Source: Gambelia wislizenii
Taxonomy: Eukaryota > Chordata > Lepidosauria > Squamata > Crotaphytidae
Direction of reading: 5' to 3'
DNA: 64,000 nt
NCBI GenBank assembly: GCA_030847615.1
Contig: JAUMIR010000005.1
Span: 62,895,001-62,959,000, forward strand
Within the stretch, counting starts at the first letter, position 1. Each line of letters starts with the position of its first letter. The translations under genes were made by a program, and so were the position numbers. Shown one piece after another: positions 32,571 through 43,816 of this stretch. A model generated the notes under the pieces. The model saw only the letters and a program-made list of their open reading frames with translations. It was not told where the DNA came from and ran no database searches.

Positions 32571-33947
32571 ACAGAATGGGAGATGGGATGTAAGCCCATC
32601 TTACTCACAGAAACAACTAAAGATCATAGATGTTTCTAAGGTCACTGAGAGAGTGACAGTCTACATCCTCCTGTGATCTGCATCTCCAATCAGGCCATCA
32701 CTACAGCTATCATAGTGCAAGAGGTCAGCAGTTGGACAACCTGCTACTCCCATCCTTTCTCATTCAGCCATCCTAAACTATGAACACCCTTACAAGTACA
32801 ACATATACTTTGCAGTCCCCTTCATGTATTCAATGCAGCTTACTCCCAAGTAACTGTGCACAGGATAATTGGCACAAAGACTTTGTCAATCCTGGGAAGG
32901 CTCAACTACAACAACTCTGTGAGTGTGCACATGTGCATGTATCATTTAAGGAGGGCTCCACCTTGAATGTAGGATTGGGATGTTTGATGCCTCCTTCCCT
33001 CCTTGTTCCAAGGTCATGCTTTCTTGGACCCAAATGCCCAGAAACTCCCAACCAGCATGTCCATGGCTAGGTGGGCTGGGAGACTCAGGGGGTTGCAATG
33101 TAAAAAAAGAAAAGAAAGGTAACGTTCATTGGATTGTGCTTCTTGACCATCCATTTCTTGTATGAGAAGCCAATGAAAGCACAAAGAATACAAGTGGACC
33201 ATACAATGAACAACAGTTCCATTATAATGTATCTCCCTAAGAAGAGATTTCATTTTAGTCTTCCTCTGTCTGTAAATATAGCAAAAGCTTCAAGATTTTA
33301 CAGCCTCTGAGCAAAATTTATAGGCCACCCAGTTTTCCTCTATAAAAATATTCTCCCATAATTAAAGTGTGAGCAGCTATTATCAAGCTCACTGCCAGGA
33401 AAATAGTCATTCGTAGTCATCAATTCTGAGGGGAGTATTAAAGCTGTGGTGCTTTCTGTATGAACATAATTATGCACCCGGCAAAATGTGAATACCCATA
33501 GAGAGTATTTGGAAAGGGAAGATTGCTGGCAAACACACAGGTAGGACATTGCAACCCTCTTAAAGTTGCCAAAGCCTTACAAGACCCTTCTGAAATTTTG
33601 GGATGCGGTCTTCCAAGGAAATCCTTAAAACTACATGGGAAATGTATTAAAACCACACTATGATTTGATATTTTAGCTATCTGATTAGCAAGGAAAGCTT
33701 TATTTAAAAGAGTTAAAGGAGGCCATCAGGGCAGAGATGGGAAAATTCTGGAGGTGAAAGGGGTATGTAATCCCTCATGAAGTCCTCATAGTCCACATCT
33801 TCCCATTGCTACTGCACTGCCAAAATTGCAGCTGTACAGTTGAAATGTGGAGGCATGGCAGCAATACCCCCATCCAAAAGCAATTTAAATAAGGTCCCAG
33901 GAAGCATGTAACCTGTTTTATGAAGTATACCTTTAGCTTTGAGGTGG
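32571..33947. other. Unannotated 1.4-kb stretch
   Basis: No repeat terminus or gene recognised. The minus-strand frame 33014-33253 and the plus-strand frame 32780-33070 have no family features. Confidence 0.35.
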
Positions 33948-34397
33948 AATCATAGAATCATAGAGTTGGAAGAGACCACAAGGGCCATCTAGTCCAACCC
34001 TCTGCCCTGCAGGAATACACAATCAAAGCATTCCTGACAGATGGCCATTCAGCCTGTTTAAAACCAACAAACAAGGAGACTCCACCACACTCTGAGGCAG
34101 CATGTTCCACTGCCAAACAGCTCTTACCATCAGGAAGTTTTCCCTAATGTTTAGGTGGAATCTTTTTTTCTGTAGTTTGAGTCCATTTCTCTGTGTCCTA
34201 GTCTCTGGAGCAGCAGAAAACAAGCTTGCTCCATCCTCAGTATGACAGTCCTTCAAATATTTAAACATGGTTATCATGTCACCTCTTAAGCTTCTCTTCT
34301 CCAGGCTAAACATACCCAGCTCCCTAAGCTGCTCCCCATAGGGCATGGCTTCCAGACTTTTTACCATTTTGGTCGCCCTCCACTGAACATGTTCCAG
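33948..34397 (-). mobile_element. CR1 LINE 3' end, antisense
   Basis: Left edge: AATCATAGAATCATAGAG then GTTGGAAGAGACC. The minus strand from 34367 to 34023 encodes 114 codons of the ORF2 C-terminus: [60 protein letters not shown], then NRLNGHLSGML (a three-residue gap compared with other copies). 5'-truncated. Confidence 0.9.
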
Positions 34398-36109
34398 CTA
34401 GTAATGGAAAATTTGGCAGCGGGGGCAGGAGAAACCACAAATATGCACAGGGCCCCCCATGTGGATCATTCTTCCAGTAGGGGATAATCCATAATTGACA
34501 ATATGTGGTTGTTTCTTTTAAGGTGATGGAATATTATCATCATGTATTTGTGCACACCATCCCCAGTCAGGCGCTTTAGCCATTTCTAGCTCCTGCTCAC
34601 CAATGAGACATATGCTCCATCTACCCGCTCCTTCCATCCATTTATGTTTTAGGTTTGAATACCTGAAAATGAATGAATGGTGTTGACTTTTAACATGAAC
34701 TACCATCATGATTACTTCTTTCTCTGTTCCTCTGGGACAGGGATAGACAACCTGGCTCCCTTTAGATATTCTTGTCTCCAACTCCTATAATCTAAACCAT
34801 TGGACATACTCTCTGAGTTTACAGGAAATGTAATTCAAAACATCTGGAGGGCACTAGGTTTCCTACACCTTCTGTAGGAGCTTCCCTCACAGCTCTCTTG
34901 TCATTGAATCTGCACCAGAAATCATTTTCCATTTCTCGAATTATCACATCTCCCCACTTGACATCCCAGTTATCAGCTCCAAATATGCCTGTTTTACCTT
35001 TTGACCTTACTAGATGTGGGCAAAATGGGCCATCCACACTTCATCAAGCTGCAGCCAGGACCTTGGCAATTTTGTGCCATTACACAGGGAGACACAAATA
35101 CAGGCACACATGTGTCTATATCTGTGTCTATATCTATCACCTGTACGCTAGGCACAGTTTTCGTTAAATTCCCTAAGCCAAGTCTGTGCAACTTTGCTAA
35201 GTAAGTACCTTAACATTTTATCCACACACCACCTGGTGAGTGCAGAAATAGAATACTGATTTTAAGGCTACCAGACTTATTGCTTTAGAATTGGTGGTTT
35301 TATGGCTTGTGTATAACAGAAACTCATTTCAAGGAGAATGAAAAATGGATCCTTTCTATTATATAAGACTCACCTGAATATACCTTATTCATAGCTTATC
35401 AAGACAGTGGCTACCCATGCAGGTTTTTTCTTCTTCTTTTCAGCTGCAGATTGCTTTGGAAAAAATATCAATGCAGTGAAAAGGCCCTTCATTTCTCTCT
35501 ATGTTGTGATCGGTTTAAAATGCTAACAAGGATATATATATGTATGTGTGTGTGTGTGCATGCACGTGTACTGATATATCTTTAAATATGCAAAATATTA
35601 TATTATTAAACTATCCACATGCTTTATTAATACCAGCCAGTAATCATATATTAAACAAAAATGTTTTATTATTCTCAGAAGATGCTTAGGCATTGGCAAA
35701 GCTCCAAAGAAAGACTTCCAAAGAAATGTGTTTTAGCATACATGATCAAGTGTCTTGTGGAGTCTTAAACATGAGCACTTTTATTCACTTGTCAGGAACT
35801 TTTGTAAGCTTGTCATGAACTAAAGCCCACTTCAAGAAAGCTCTCACAAGTTGCAGACCAACAAAGCAAATAACCATTCTGGGCATCCCGTATCTTCACT
35901 AAACAAATTGCTCCCAAGTAAAGTACCTTCATCTTTGCACCATGAAATGTAAACAGGTAGCCAATGCGCATACTTATATTAGCAGGATCTATAATACTGC
36001 TCATTGTTCATGATGGTTATATCTTCTCATCAGGCACCTCAAAGGTCCTCATTTTCATGGAATTCTATAAGGAAAGCAGATCTGCATATATTAACAATAA
36101 ACATTATTG
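34398..36109. other. Mostly unannotated; foldback fragment at 34765-34870
   Basis: A foldback-type repeat fragment ('ccctttagatattcttgtct' paired with 'aaacatctggagggcactag') is at about 34760-34862. A TATA/GT dinucleotide run lies near 35530-35565. No gene recognised. Confidence 0.4.
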
Positions 36110-36324
36110 TTATTGTGAAATTGAAGGCTTTCATGGCCGTCATCCATAGATTTTCCTTGGTTTTTTTCTGGGCTGTGAGGCCGTGTTCTGGAATAGTTTC
36201 TGATGTTTCGCCTGCATCTGTGGCTGGCATCCTCAGAGAATGGTTGTGTAGGAGTGTATGTGGAGTTTATATGCTGTGAACCCCTGTTGGGGATTATATG
36301 TAAATTTGTGTAATTGAAAGGTTA
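36110..36324 (-). mobile_element. Penelope-like element arm, antisense
   Basis: The text 'gaaggctttcatggccgtca' followed by 'ggctgtgaggccgtgttctg' and 'ctgatgtttcgcctgcatct' is the terminal region of a Penelope-like element in reverse. The arm runs to about 36324 (gtgtaattgaaag). It pairs with the arm at 36518-36694, 195 bp away, in inverted orientation. A hammerhead-like core in reverse (TCCTCAG at 36230-36236, GTTTCG at 36205-36210) is present. Confidence 0.65.
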
Positions 36325-36517
36325 GTTTCTGGGTATAGAAATGCAAGGCTCGTTAGTGTCTATTTGGCTAATGGTTGGTTGATGGGCCATTATCTGATGG
36401 GAATCCCCCCGTCCCTGGGTGGAATTCTTTTGTAAGTGTTGAGTTTTGATTCTATTGTATTTCAAAAATCTGGCTCCCAGTTTTGGCAGCCAGATTTTTT
36501 GGCAGCCAGAATTAAAC

Positions 36518-36700
36518 GTTTCAATTACACAAATTTTCATATAATCCCCAACAGGGGTTCACAGCATATAAACTCCACACACACACCTACACAACCATTC
36601 TCTGAGGATGCCACCCACATATGCAGGCGAAACATCAGAAATAAACTATTCCAGAACATGGCCTCACAGCCTGGAAAAAACCCAAGGAAAATCTATTATT
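36518..36700 (+). mobile_element. Penelope-like element arm, sense
   Basis: Starts 'gtttcaattacacaaatttt' and continues 'ccccaacaggggttcacagc', 'ctgaggatgccacccacata', 'aggcgaaacatcag', and 'acatggcctcacagcctgga'. It is the inverted partner of 36110-36324, giving a head-to-head pair as commonly left by Penelope-like elements. CTGAGGA at 36602-36608 and CGAAAC at 36628-36633 flank a short potential stem and may be a hammerhead ribozyme core. Confidence 0.65.
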
Positions 36701-37440
36701 GTTATTGTTATTGTTTATTTCATTCAGATATACATCAACCCTTAATTGCTATCTTGCCAATAATGATTGACTTGAATGATTTGACTATATCCCAGGGGAA
36801 ACAACTAGTAATTTGATATTATGTCTGGTGATGATTTCATGGACTCTTTAGAGAGATAACAATTCTTTCACCTGTAATATGAGGGTTAAAAAATATATTT
36901 TCATATCCATACAAGATCGATGTGAGGCTTAATTCAAGTTTAAAAGCCACTCTGAAATACTTGGATGAATTATGTATTAGGAAATATGTTTAAAATAAAG
37001 TTATTATCTTTGATGATAACCCTAGCAGTTATTACTGCAATAGGTCAAGAATCTCAGTATGATTTATTGTCAATATTCACAGTTCTCAACTCGAAGAAAG
37101 GGGTTAGAAATGGAGCGGAGGGCTCAAAGGTGTCCATCTGTCATTGAGCTTTCCTGTGAAATGTATTTAAAATCTTTAAGACTGTTCGTTTATGAAGGGA
37201 ATATAATCCTGTTTTTTGAGAAGATTTTAATGAAAAGCAGTAGCTGTCTCAGTTCATGGCTGGGTCATAGCTGGAACCTCTGAGTAACTTTAGAGTATTA
37301 TTATTATTATTATTATTATTATCATCATCATTTTTATGGCTGCTACTAGTACTATGGCTGCTATAGTTGATGAAGTTTTAACAGAGCCACCAGATCTCTT
37401 TTGTGGAGAAAATACCTGTGCTGACACAATATGTGTGAGC
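36701..37440. other. Unannotated, with microsatellite
   Basis: A (TTA)n/(ATC)n microsatellite lies at about 37288-37331. Otherwise no structure is recognised. Confidence 0.4.
37288..37331 (+). repeat. Microsatellite (TTA)n then (ATC)n
   Basis: About ten ATT/TTA units followed by three ATC units. Confidence 0.9.
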
Positions 37441-37574
37441 AGGCAAATGGTTTGTTATGTCTGAGGTTTAAGGTCTGCAGCAGGGGCCCTCCTCTGTGTC
37501 CTATCAGAGCAATATGTTGTGTGAGGACATGGGAGAAGTCCTTCTCTGCTCTGGCATCACAGTTGTGAAATACC

Positions 37575-38123
37575 CTAACCTTGGAGGCCTTGGTCAGACC
37601 TCACCTAGAATACTGTGTCCAGTTCTGGGCACCACAATTCAAAAAGGATATTGACAAATTGGAGCATGTCCAGAGAAGGGCAACTAAAATGGTGAAAGGT
37701 CTGGAAACGATGCCTTATGAGGAGAGACTTAGGGAGCTGGGTATGTTTAGCCTGGAAAAAAGACGGTTAAGAGGCGATATGATAGCCCTGTTTAAGTATT
37801 TGAAGGGGTGTCACGTTGAGGATGGAGCAGGCTTGTTTTCTGCTGCTCCAGAGACTGGAACACGGAGCAATGGGTGCAAGCTCCAGGAACAGAGATTCCA
37901 CCTCAACATTAGGAGGAACTTTTTGACAGTAAGAGCTGTTCGGCAGTGGAACACACTCCCTCGGAGCGTGGTGGGGTCTCCTTCCTTGGAGGTCTTTAAA
38001 CAGAGGCTGGATGGCCATCTGTCAGGGATGCTTTGATCGTGATTTCCTGCATGGCACGGGGTTGGACTAGATGGCCCTCGTGGTCTCTTCCAACTCTGCA
38101 GTTCTATGATTCTATGATTCTAA
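37575..38123 (+). mobile_element. CR1 LINE 3' end, sense
   Basis: Begins in ORF2 ([14 protein letters not shown] region, 'ccttggtcagacctcaccta') and ends with the family terminus TTCTATGATTCTATGATTCT at 38103-38122. It carries the 151-codon frame listed next. The insertion interrupts the L2 fragment at 37575. No clear target duplication, as is usual for CR1. Confidence 0.9.
37581..38036 (+). pseudogene. CR1 ORF2 C-terminal fragment, open frame
   Basis: The best preserved CR1 C-terminus in the window, 151 codons: [100 protein letters not shown], then the terminal DGHLSGML. The RT domain lies upstream and is missing, so no functional enzyme can result. It differs little from the 4021 copy, so these two belong to the same, younger subfamily. 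Confidence 0.9.
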
Positions 38124-38331
38124 TTAGTGCTAACATTGCTGCCGTTTAGGCATCAAGTGAAAAACATGGTTGTTCATGAAAGCTTTGAGGGCATGATTGG
38201 TGTCACAAAAAAACTTCTTATGCACATGGTTTTAATTCATTTTAAGCTATTTTAACCTTTTAATATGTCTTTTAATTTGTTAATGGTTCCATAGTCTTTT
38301 CGCCTCTTAAAAATATTTTAATTATTTATAC

Positions 38332-38707
38332 CATTGGTTCTTAACCTGTCATCTGGTTAACCTCAGGGGCCCACAATGTCATCAGAGGGGGTCCACAAAG
38401 GTTTGAAGTCTGCTTGGCCCACCTCCTGCCTGCAGTGGAGCAGCCACATGACTGGAGCCAAGGCAAAGCCTGGCTGGTTGGCCTGGCCTGTGCATTGCCA
38501 TTAAATCCACTTAAGCCACACACTTGAAGGAAGAAGCAGAAGAAAAGTCTTCCTCCCCCCTCTTGTACCTCTGAGGGAATGTTTCATGGGTTGTGTAATT
38601 GTATTGTTGTTGTTGTGGTTTTAAATCTTGAGTTAAGTCTTGGGGGTCCATGGCAACAAAAGGTATTTAAAGGGGGTCCCTGGCAAAGAAAAGGTTAAGA
38701 GCCACTG
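38332..38707. mobile_element. hAT-type MITE
   Basis: Left end CATTGGTTCTTAACC and right end, reverse-complemented, CAGTGGCTCTTAACC are inverted. The 8-bp flanks ATTTATAC (38324-38331) and ATTTTTAC (38708-38715) differ by one base. CAGTGGTTCTNAACC ends with an 8-bp target duplication are typical of hAT elements. The internal 'aggggcccacaatgtcatca' and 'gggggtccatggcaacaaaa' are inverted in sense. Non-coding, 376 bp, within the L2 tail. Confidence 0.8.
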
Positions 38708-38960
38708 ATTTTTACCATTTAAAATTTTTTAGATTGGTTTTATTGCACACCAACCTGAGAACTTTAGATAAAGATTGGTATAGAAATAATTAAATAAATG
38801 ATGTGGTCTCTATGCTCTCAGGTCCCATTCACACAAATTTCCAGTGAATTGGGAGGCACTTCCCCAAAGTGTAGCCACACCACTGCAATGTCTGTCTGTC
38901 TATGTAGACAAGACAAATTATAAGCATTGGGTGATAAATACAAGCACTGGGGGACTCCCA

Positions 38961-40069
38961 GGTGCCAGTTACACGACAAAAATTGTCGCGGTGCTTACCG
39001 TGACTTTGTGATCATGAATCTGTCCCTCGTTGTTTATACGATTTATGTCACTGATCTGGATATCCCGGGTGGTCCCGTGACTGATATTTATACGTCCAAA
39101 GTTCCATGTTTTTTTTTTTTTGGTTTTAGGGTTTTTGGGTTTTTTTGGCTGTCAATCAAGGATGCGATTACTCGTGTTTTCACAACCTTGGTGACACACT
39201 TCCTTTAGAGTTCCGCGCCACGAGCGATGCTATTGGCTGGCTGGGGGGGGAGAGGGGGGCAGAGGTTTGGTATTCCCCTTGCTTCTTTAAAATATTAACC
39301 CTTCAAGCAGTGGCAGAAAGCAGATCTTTCACTCAGACGCAGGAACGAACGAGTGCTTTCCGTTTGAAATCAAGCCGCTTGGGTTTCCCCTTGCCTCTTT
39401 AAAATGTTTACCCTTACAGCAGAGGTTTAGCTGCAGAGTTTAGGTTTCAATCCAGCTACAGACAGACGTTTTGAAAGACACAGACACAGAGAGGGGGAAT
39501 TAAAGGGTGTTTAATTCAGAGGCTGGAATATTTTACTGTGCCAGTTCAGACCCAGGGAGGGGATCAAGGCAGGGGATGAATGGGCGACCCTCTGCCCAGC
39601 ACGATCTCTCTGTAACATGCAGTTGAGGCAAAGGTAAAGCTGAAGGGTTTGCAGTGTAGAAATCCATTTAAAAAGGTGATTGAGTATACGCACGCGCGCA
39701 CACACACATCAACCTTCGTGCATCTGGAAGGGATGCCTTTGTTTTCAGCTGGTGAGGCTGGATCTGTTGAATGGGTGACTGACCCCTCCTTTTCTGGTCG
39801 CTGATCTCTAAGCCCGCCCCCAGTCACCATTTCCGGTCATCCTCTAGTACCGAGATATTTTGTCCCAGGCTGTTTACATTTCCGATTTTCCGAATCCTCC
39901 AGTGACTTTTTTTAAAAACCAGCACAAACCGCGGGACTGGAAGTCCCGCAGGTTGAGGGATAAAAGGTGCCCCCCTTCCAAAAATCACATACCCGACCCG
40001 ATGTACGTGTAAACTGCCAGGGATCGACACAAATTCTTCCCGGGACATTTTCATCATGTAAACGGCACC
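38961..40069. mobile_element. PIF/Harbinger-like non-autonomous element, CCA target duplication
   Basis: Left end GGTGCCAGTTACACGAC and right end, reverse-complemented, GGTGCCGTTTACATGATG are inverted. Exact CCA triplets flank it (38958-38960 and 40070-40072). The 1.1-kb body has CpG-rich parts, a poly(T) run near 39109-39120, and a partial internal duplication: 'ttccccttgcttctttaaaa' at about 39275 and 'ttccccttgcctctttaaaa' at about 39384. No transposase domain is seen. The frames at 39564-39830 and 39824-40114 (minus) match nothing known to me. Confidence 0.65.
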
Positions 40070-40984
40070 CCAGTTTTCCCATGTAGACTGCATTGGCATA
40101 ATATGAAAGCTCACTGTAGGGAAGTAAAGTCCATGCTACCAGACTGTTGTGGCTGGTGGCTCCAATGTCAGTGGATCAGTGAATCTGTTCCAGGTTTTAG
40201 TCCAGTTTTTTACAAAGCAATCCAAGGTGCTGAACACTATCCCCTAAATATGTTCAGCCACTTGGATAGTTCTTTTAATGTTCAGATGAAAACCTGAATT
40301 GGAGTCATCATCCCTTTGACTTTGAAGCCACCAGCTTCCCCTGCTGCTCAGAGTTTTGTTTAAACATGCCCAATGATCATAAGTTTATGAACACTGTTGT
40401 ATATAAAAGCTTCATCCACAACAAAAGGTTCTAGACTAAATTGAGGATCAGGCTCTGTCAACCATTCCACTACAGCTTAAGAACTGTAGTTATACATACT
40501 TAAGATTTTTTTTTTTGGAACTACAGCAGCAAGTTGGTCTCTTACGGAAATGGGCTGGAACTCTGCTCCTTGCAGGCCAAGTGCTCCAAGTATTATGTCC
40601 TCTCTTAAGTAGTAAGATTAGATGATTTTACAAAGGCATCCTTCTACAGGAAGATATGTAGCACAGCTACTCCACAAAGAACCAGTAATGCTCCTTGATC
40701 AGCTGAAATGAAGTAATTACTGCTGCTCTAAAAAATCCCTTGCAAGACAGATGGACACAGGATATATCCCCAACATCTACTCAAACAAGCTTTGGACAGG
40801 ATATATATCAAATATAAGCCATTCTACAGCTATTTCCTTGCCTTGTATCTGTGTCCATTTATTTTAGTGTTAGATATCTGGGGTCTTATGCTTGGAGATT
40901 CTATATCTATGCCTGAAAGCAGCTTTCATATGCCAGTTGTTGCATCAGTTGCATGTTTCCAAATCAACATAGCAATAGCAATAG
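40070..40984. other. Unannotated sequence
   Basis: No gene, transposon end or RNA recognised. A poly(T) run lies near 40508-40517. Confidence 0.35.
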
Positions 40985-41155
40985 CACTTACATTTCTATA
41001 CTGGTTTATAGTGCTAAGCACTCTCTAAGTGATTTACAATGTATTAGCTAATTGCCCCCAACAAGCTGGGTACTCATTTTACCATCCCTTCAGGATAGAA
41101 CTCACAACATTGTGGCTGCAGTACTGGCATTTAACCACTGCACCACCAGGTCTCC
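40985..41155 (-). mobile_element. tRNA-derived SINE, antisense
   Basis: The text 'cttacatttctatactggtt', 'tagtgctaagcactctctaa', 'aattgcccccaacaagctgg' and 'actcattttaccatcccttc' leads to a tRNA-like head in reverse ('gatagaactcacaacattgt', 'catttaaccactgcaccacc'). This arrangement is a common iguanian SINE type. The head carries an A-box-like CAGTGGTTAAATG on the minus strand. Confidence 0.6.
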
Positions 41156-42805
41156 TGGTGAGAAAAATGCATGTGTGAATAGTCCCAGAACCCAAACTAT
41201 CCTGTTATCTTGCCTCCTGCCCAAACATTATAACCAGAGGATAAACCTAAATGTGGGATAAAATTAATGAAGAGTGCCATATACAATTAATGACCATAAC
41301 TTTGGGAAATGTGTCAATAGCATTGCTGTCAGACTGGCAGTTGGTACTTGGTGTGTACTTTTCTTCTGTCTAAAAATAAATTGGATATGCGCAATCCAAT
41401 ATGTTCTAAGGAAACAAAAACATTATGCAGCTTGTGAAAACCTCTGCAAAAGCCTAGACTGGAAGCAGCAATTGCTCTGTACGAACCTACCTGTTTCTTA
41501 TTGCATCTTAATTATTATGTTTCATGGCTAGAAACTCATAGTGTTTCAGGTTAATGGGTAAGGTGATATATGTCAGGTTCCCTGCACGCCAATACATTTC
41601 ACATGGGGTGTTCTGTGGCTGCCAATGCATCATTGCCCTTTCCTTTTCTGACAGCATTACTCCTGTTAGTTATTTGATTGAGATTTGATATGAAATAACA
41701 CATGAAAACATCAAAATACACAGGAAAGGGAATCTTTCAATAGCAATTCCTAATCTCATCCCATTACAAAAATACCTGCCTTATTTCCAGCAAAAATAAA
41801 GTCCATTTGCAGTATCTGTAGATCCAGAGCACTTATTCCAATTCTTTTCCCTTACAACAGAGCATTTTTTTTAAAAGATTTTTTAAAGGGGGAATGAGAT
41901 AAACACACATACAACCAAAACAAAACAAAAGGGGAACTAGGAAGTACAGCTGAGAGCTCTGGTGACAGAATATTGTTAGCAGGTATGTTGCCAAAACACA
42001 TGTATGATGTCATACATGTTCTGAGAACACATGCGTGTACAAGATCTTTGAACCTTGTCAATAGCATGTCTGGGCAGATTGGCCCCAGGAACCTGCAATC
42101 ACAAAGAACTATTTGAAAATTATAATTGTATTGAGCACACAAGAATCAAGAGACACAATGTGATTGTACTGGAAATAACATATATTACAGTGAAGCTTCA
42201 TAAATGGCAAATGGAGGCTGGCATCATGTTAGTGGCATACACAGGCATGAGTCAAGCTTATGCTTGTATATGTCTTTTTTTTTTCCCATGATGGAGATTG
42301 GTGTTCCCTTCCTACTTTCACAATGACAAAGCCCTCCTAGACTTACTGCAGAATCACTGCAGCCCCACCCCCAGCCATTTCATACTTGGTGGAGTGTGGG
42401 GGGCAGTTGGATAAGCATTTAGCTATGTTCCCACAGCCAGACTGGAATTGTTTACATCATCCACTGAGACTTCTGGAGAATCCATGTGGTCTTCAGCAGA
42501 TGATGTAATTATTTCACATCTAGCTATAGGTATATAACCAGATGCTTCTCTGACCTCCTCCACCAGGCATAGAGTGGCTATTAGTGAGGCTGCACTAGCT
42601 CTATATTCCGGGTGGTGGTGGTGGTGAATGGCCACCTGTAGCATAGTTCCACATGCAGAACTACTATGCTATGATGAACCATACAGGATTCCAGCCAACA
42701 TATGAATAAAGTAAATAGCTATATAAAATACAGTTGCTTCAAAACAAAACAGTGTTGGACAATATACGTCACTGGGGCTGTGTAGTACAATTTTGCACAT
42801 TCAGG
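41156..42805. other. Unannotated 1.6-kb stretch
   Basis: No gene recognised. A (GGT)n run of six units lies at about 42609-42627. The minus-strand frames at 41852-42142 and 42423-42644 show no domain. Confidence 0.35.
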
Positions 42806-43025
42806 GCCTATCTACACTGCAGAAATTCAGCAGTTTGACACCACTTTATCAGCCATAGTTCTGCCTTATGGAATCCTGGTATTTGTAGTTTTGTGAGGTT
42901 ATTTAGGCTGTTCTGTCAGAGAACTCTGGTGCCTTACCAAACTACAAATACCAGGACTCCACAAGATAGAACTATGCTGGATAAAGTAGTGTCCAACTGC
43001 TGTATTTCTGCAGTGTAGATAGGTT
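42806..43025. mobile_element. Foldback MITE
   Basis: Left arm GCCTATCTACACTGCAGAAA and right arm TTTCTGCAGTGTAGATAGGT are inverted, and inner arms ('gttctgccttatggaatcct' and 'ccaggactccacaagataga') pair too. Same architecture as 19992-20210. Non-coding. Confidence 0.75.
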
Positions 43026-43420
43026 CTCAGTGAAAATTGTGCTATACAATTCTTCTGTTGAATGCCAGTGTTGGGCAACGAACCAAGACACCAGTTGTAC
43101 CACCAAGTGCACAACCAGTGCACATGTGCATCCATGCACAGTAAGTATCCATGCACAATGTGCTGTGTATATTCATGCACAGCAGGCATCCATGTGTCAT
43201 GACACCATATGCACAACTCTGCTGCCACAGTCTTGAACTGAACTTGAACAGGGAGTCTGCATCTTACAAAAAAATGTCCAACCAACAAAAATCCAGCCAT
43301 TAATTCAAAGAAGCATATTTATACAGGATGTGAAGGTTCTAAAATCTTAGCCATGACTACAAGTGCTGGGTAAGCTAAAGAGAGCTGGACTTTGAATGTG
43401 GGAGATGGGCAGGTTGGAAC
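43026..43420. other. Unannotated, short degenerate repeat of 'ccatgcaca'
   Basis: Near 43110-43200 the motif 'atccatgcaca' recurs three to four times in a degenerate form. No gene is seen. Confidence 0.35.
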
Positions 43421-43424
43421 TAAT

Positions 43425-43816
43425 CAATGGCAGAGGCTCAGATGGAGGAAATCAAACTGGCAGGTGTGACTGGGCCCAGCTGTCCATTTGTTCAGTTGCT
43501 TGAGCAGGTGAGTGGAGGGGAAGGGAATGGCGCGAGGAAGTGTGAGGAGGGAGGGCACTCACAGTCCTCACTGACTCACAGACGGCAGGGGGGAAGAGGA
43601 TGGGATGGGTGTCCCCTTTCTTCCTCCTCCCTGCCCCCCTTCCTGCCCAAGTGAGTATGCAAGCAAAGGAATGCACACACAGCCAGGTCTAGCCACCCCA
43701 CCAGTACTTTGTGTGTGTGTTAAATAATGTTTGGAAGGGCCTAGAGCTATTAATAGTTTTCCCACTTTTGCAGGGGTCTTGTGCCCCTAATCCCTGCGAA
43801 AGTTGAGGGCTAACTG
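43425..43816. mobile_element. Right part of a pogo-like element
   Basis: The right terminus 'gcgaaagttgagggctaactg' with TA following (43817-43818) and the preceding 'cccctaatccctgc' match the right end of the element at 3493-3765. The GC-rich purine-skewed body (gtgtgaggagggagggcact) resembles that of 139-1559. The left terminus was not found. Confidence 0.5.

Larger units (their letters stand above)
37440..38800 (+). mobile_element. L2 LINE 3' fragment, split by CR1 and hAT insertions
   Basis: The plus strand before the CR1 shows L2 C-terminal blocks in degenerate form: RTWEKSFSAL (near 37520-37555) and a broken LWNxLP region. L2 3' sequence resumes after the CR1 at about 38124 (the text encodes FRRxVKNMVVHESFEG) and after the hAT MITE at about 38716, ending in an A-rich 'aataattaaataaatg' tail near 38800. 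It is an old insertion that later received the CR1 and the MITE. Confidence 0.65.
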
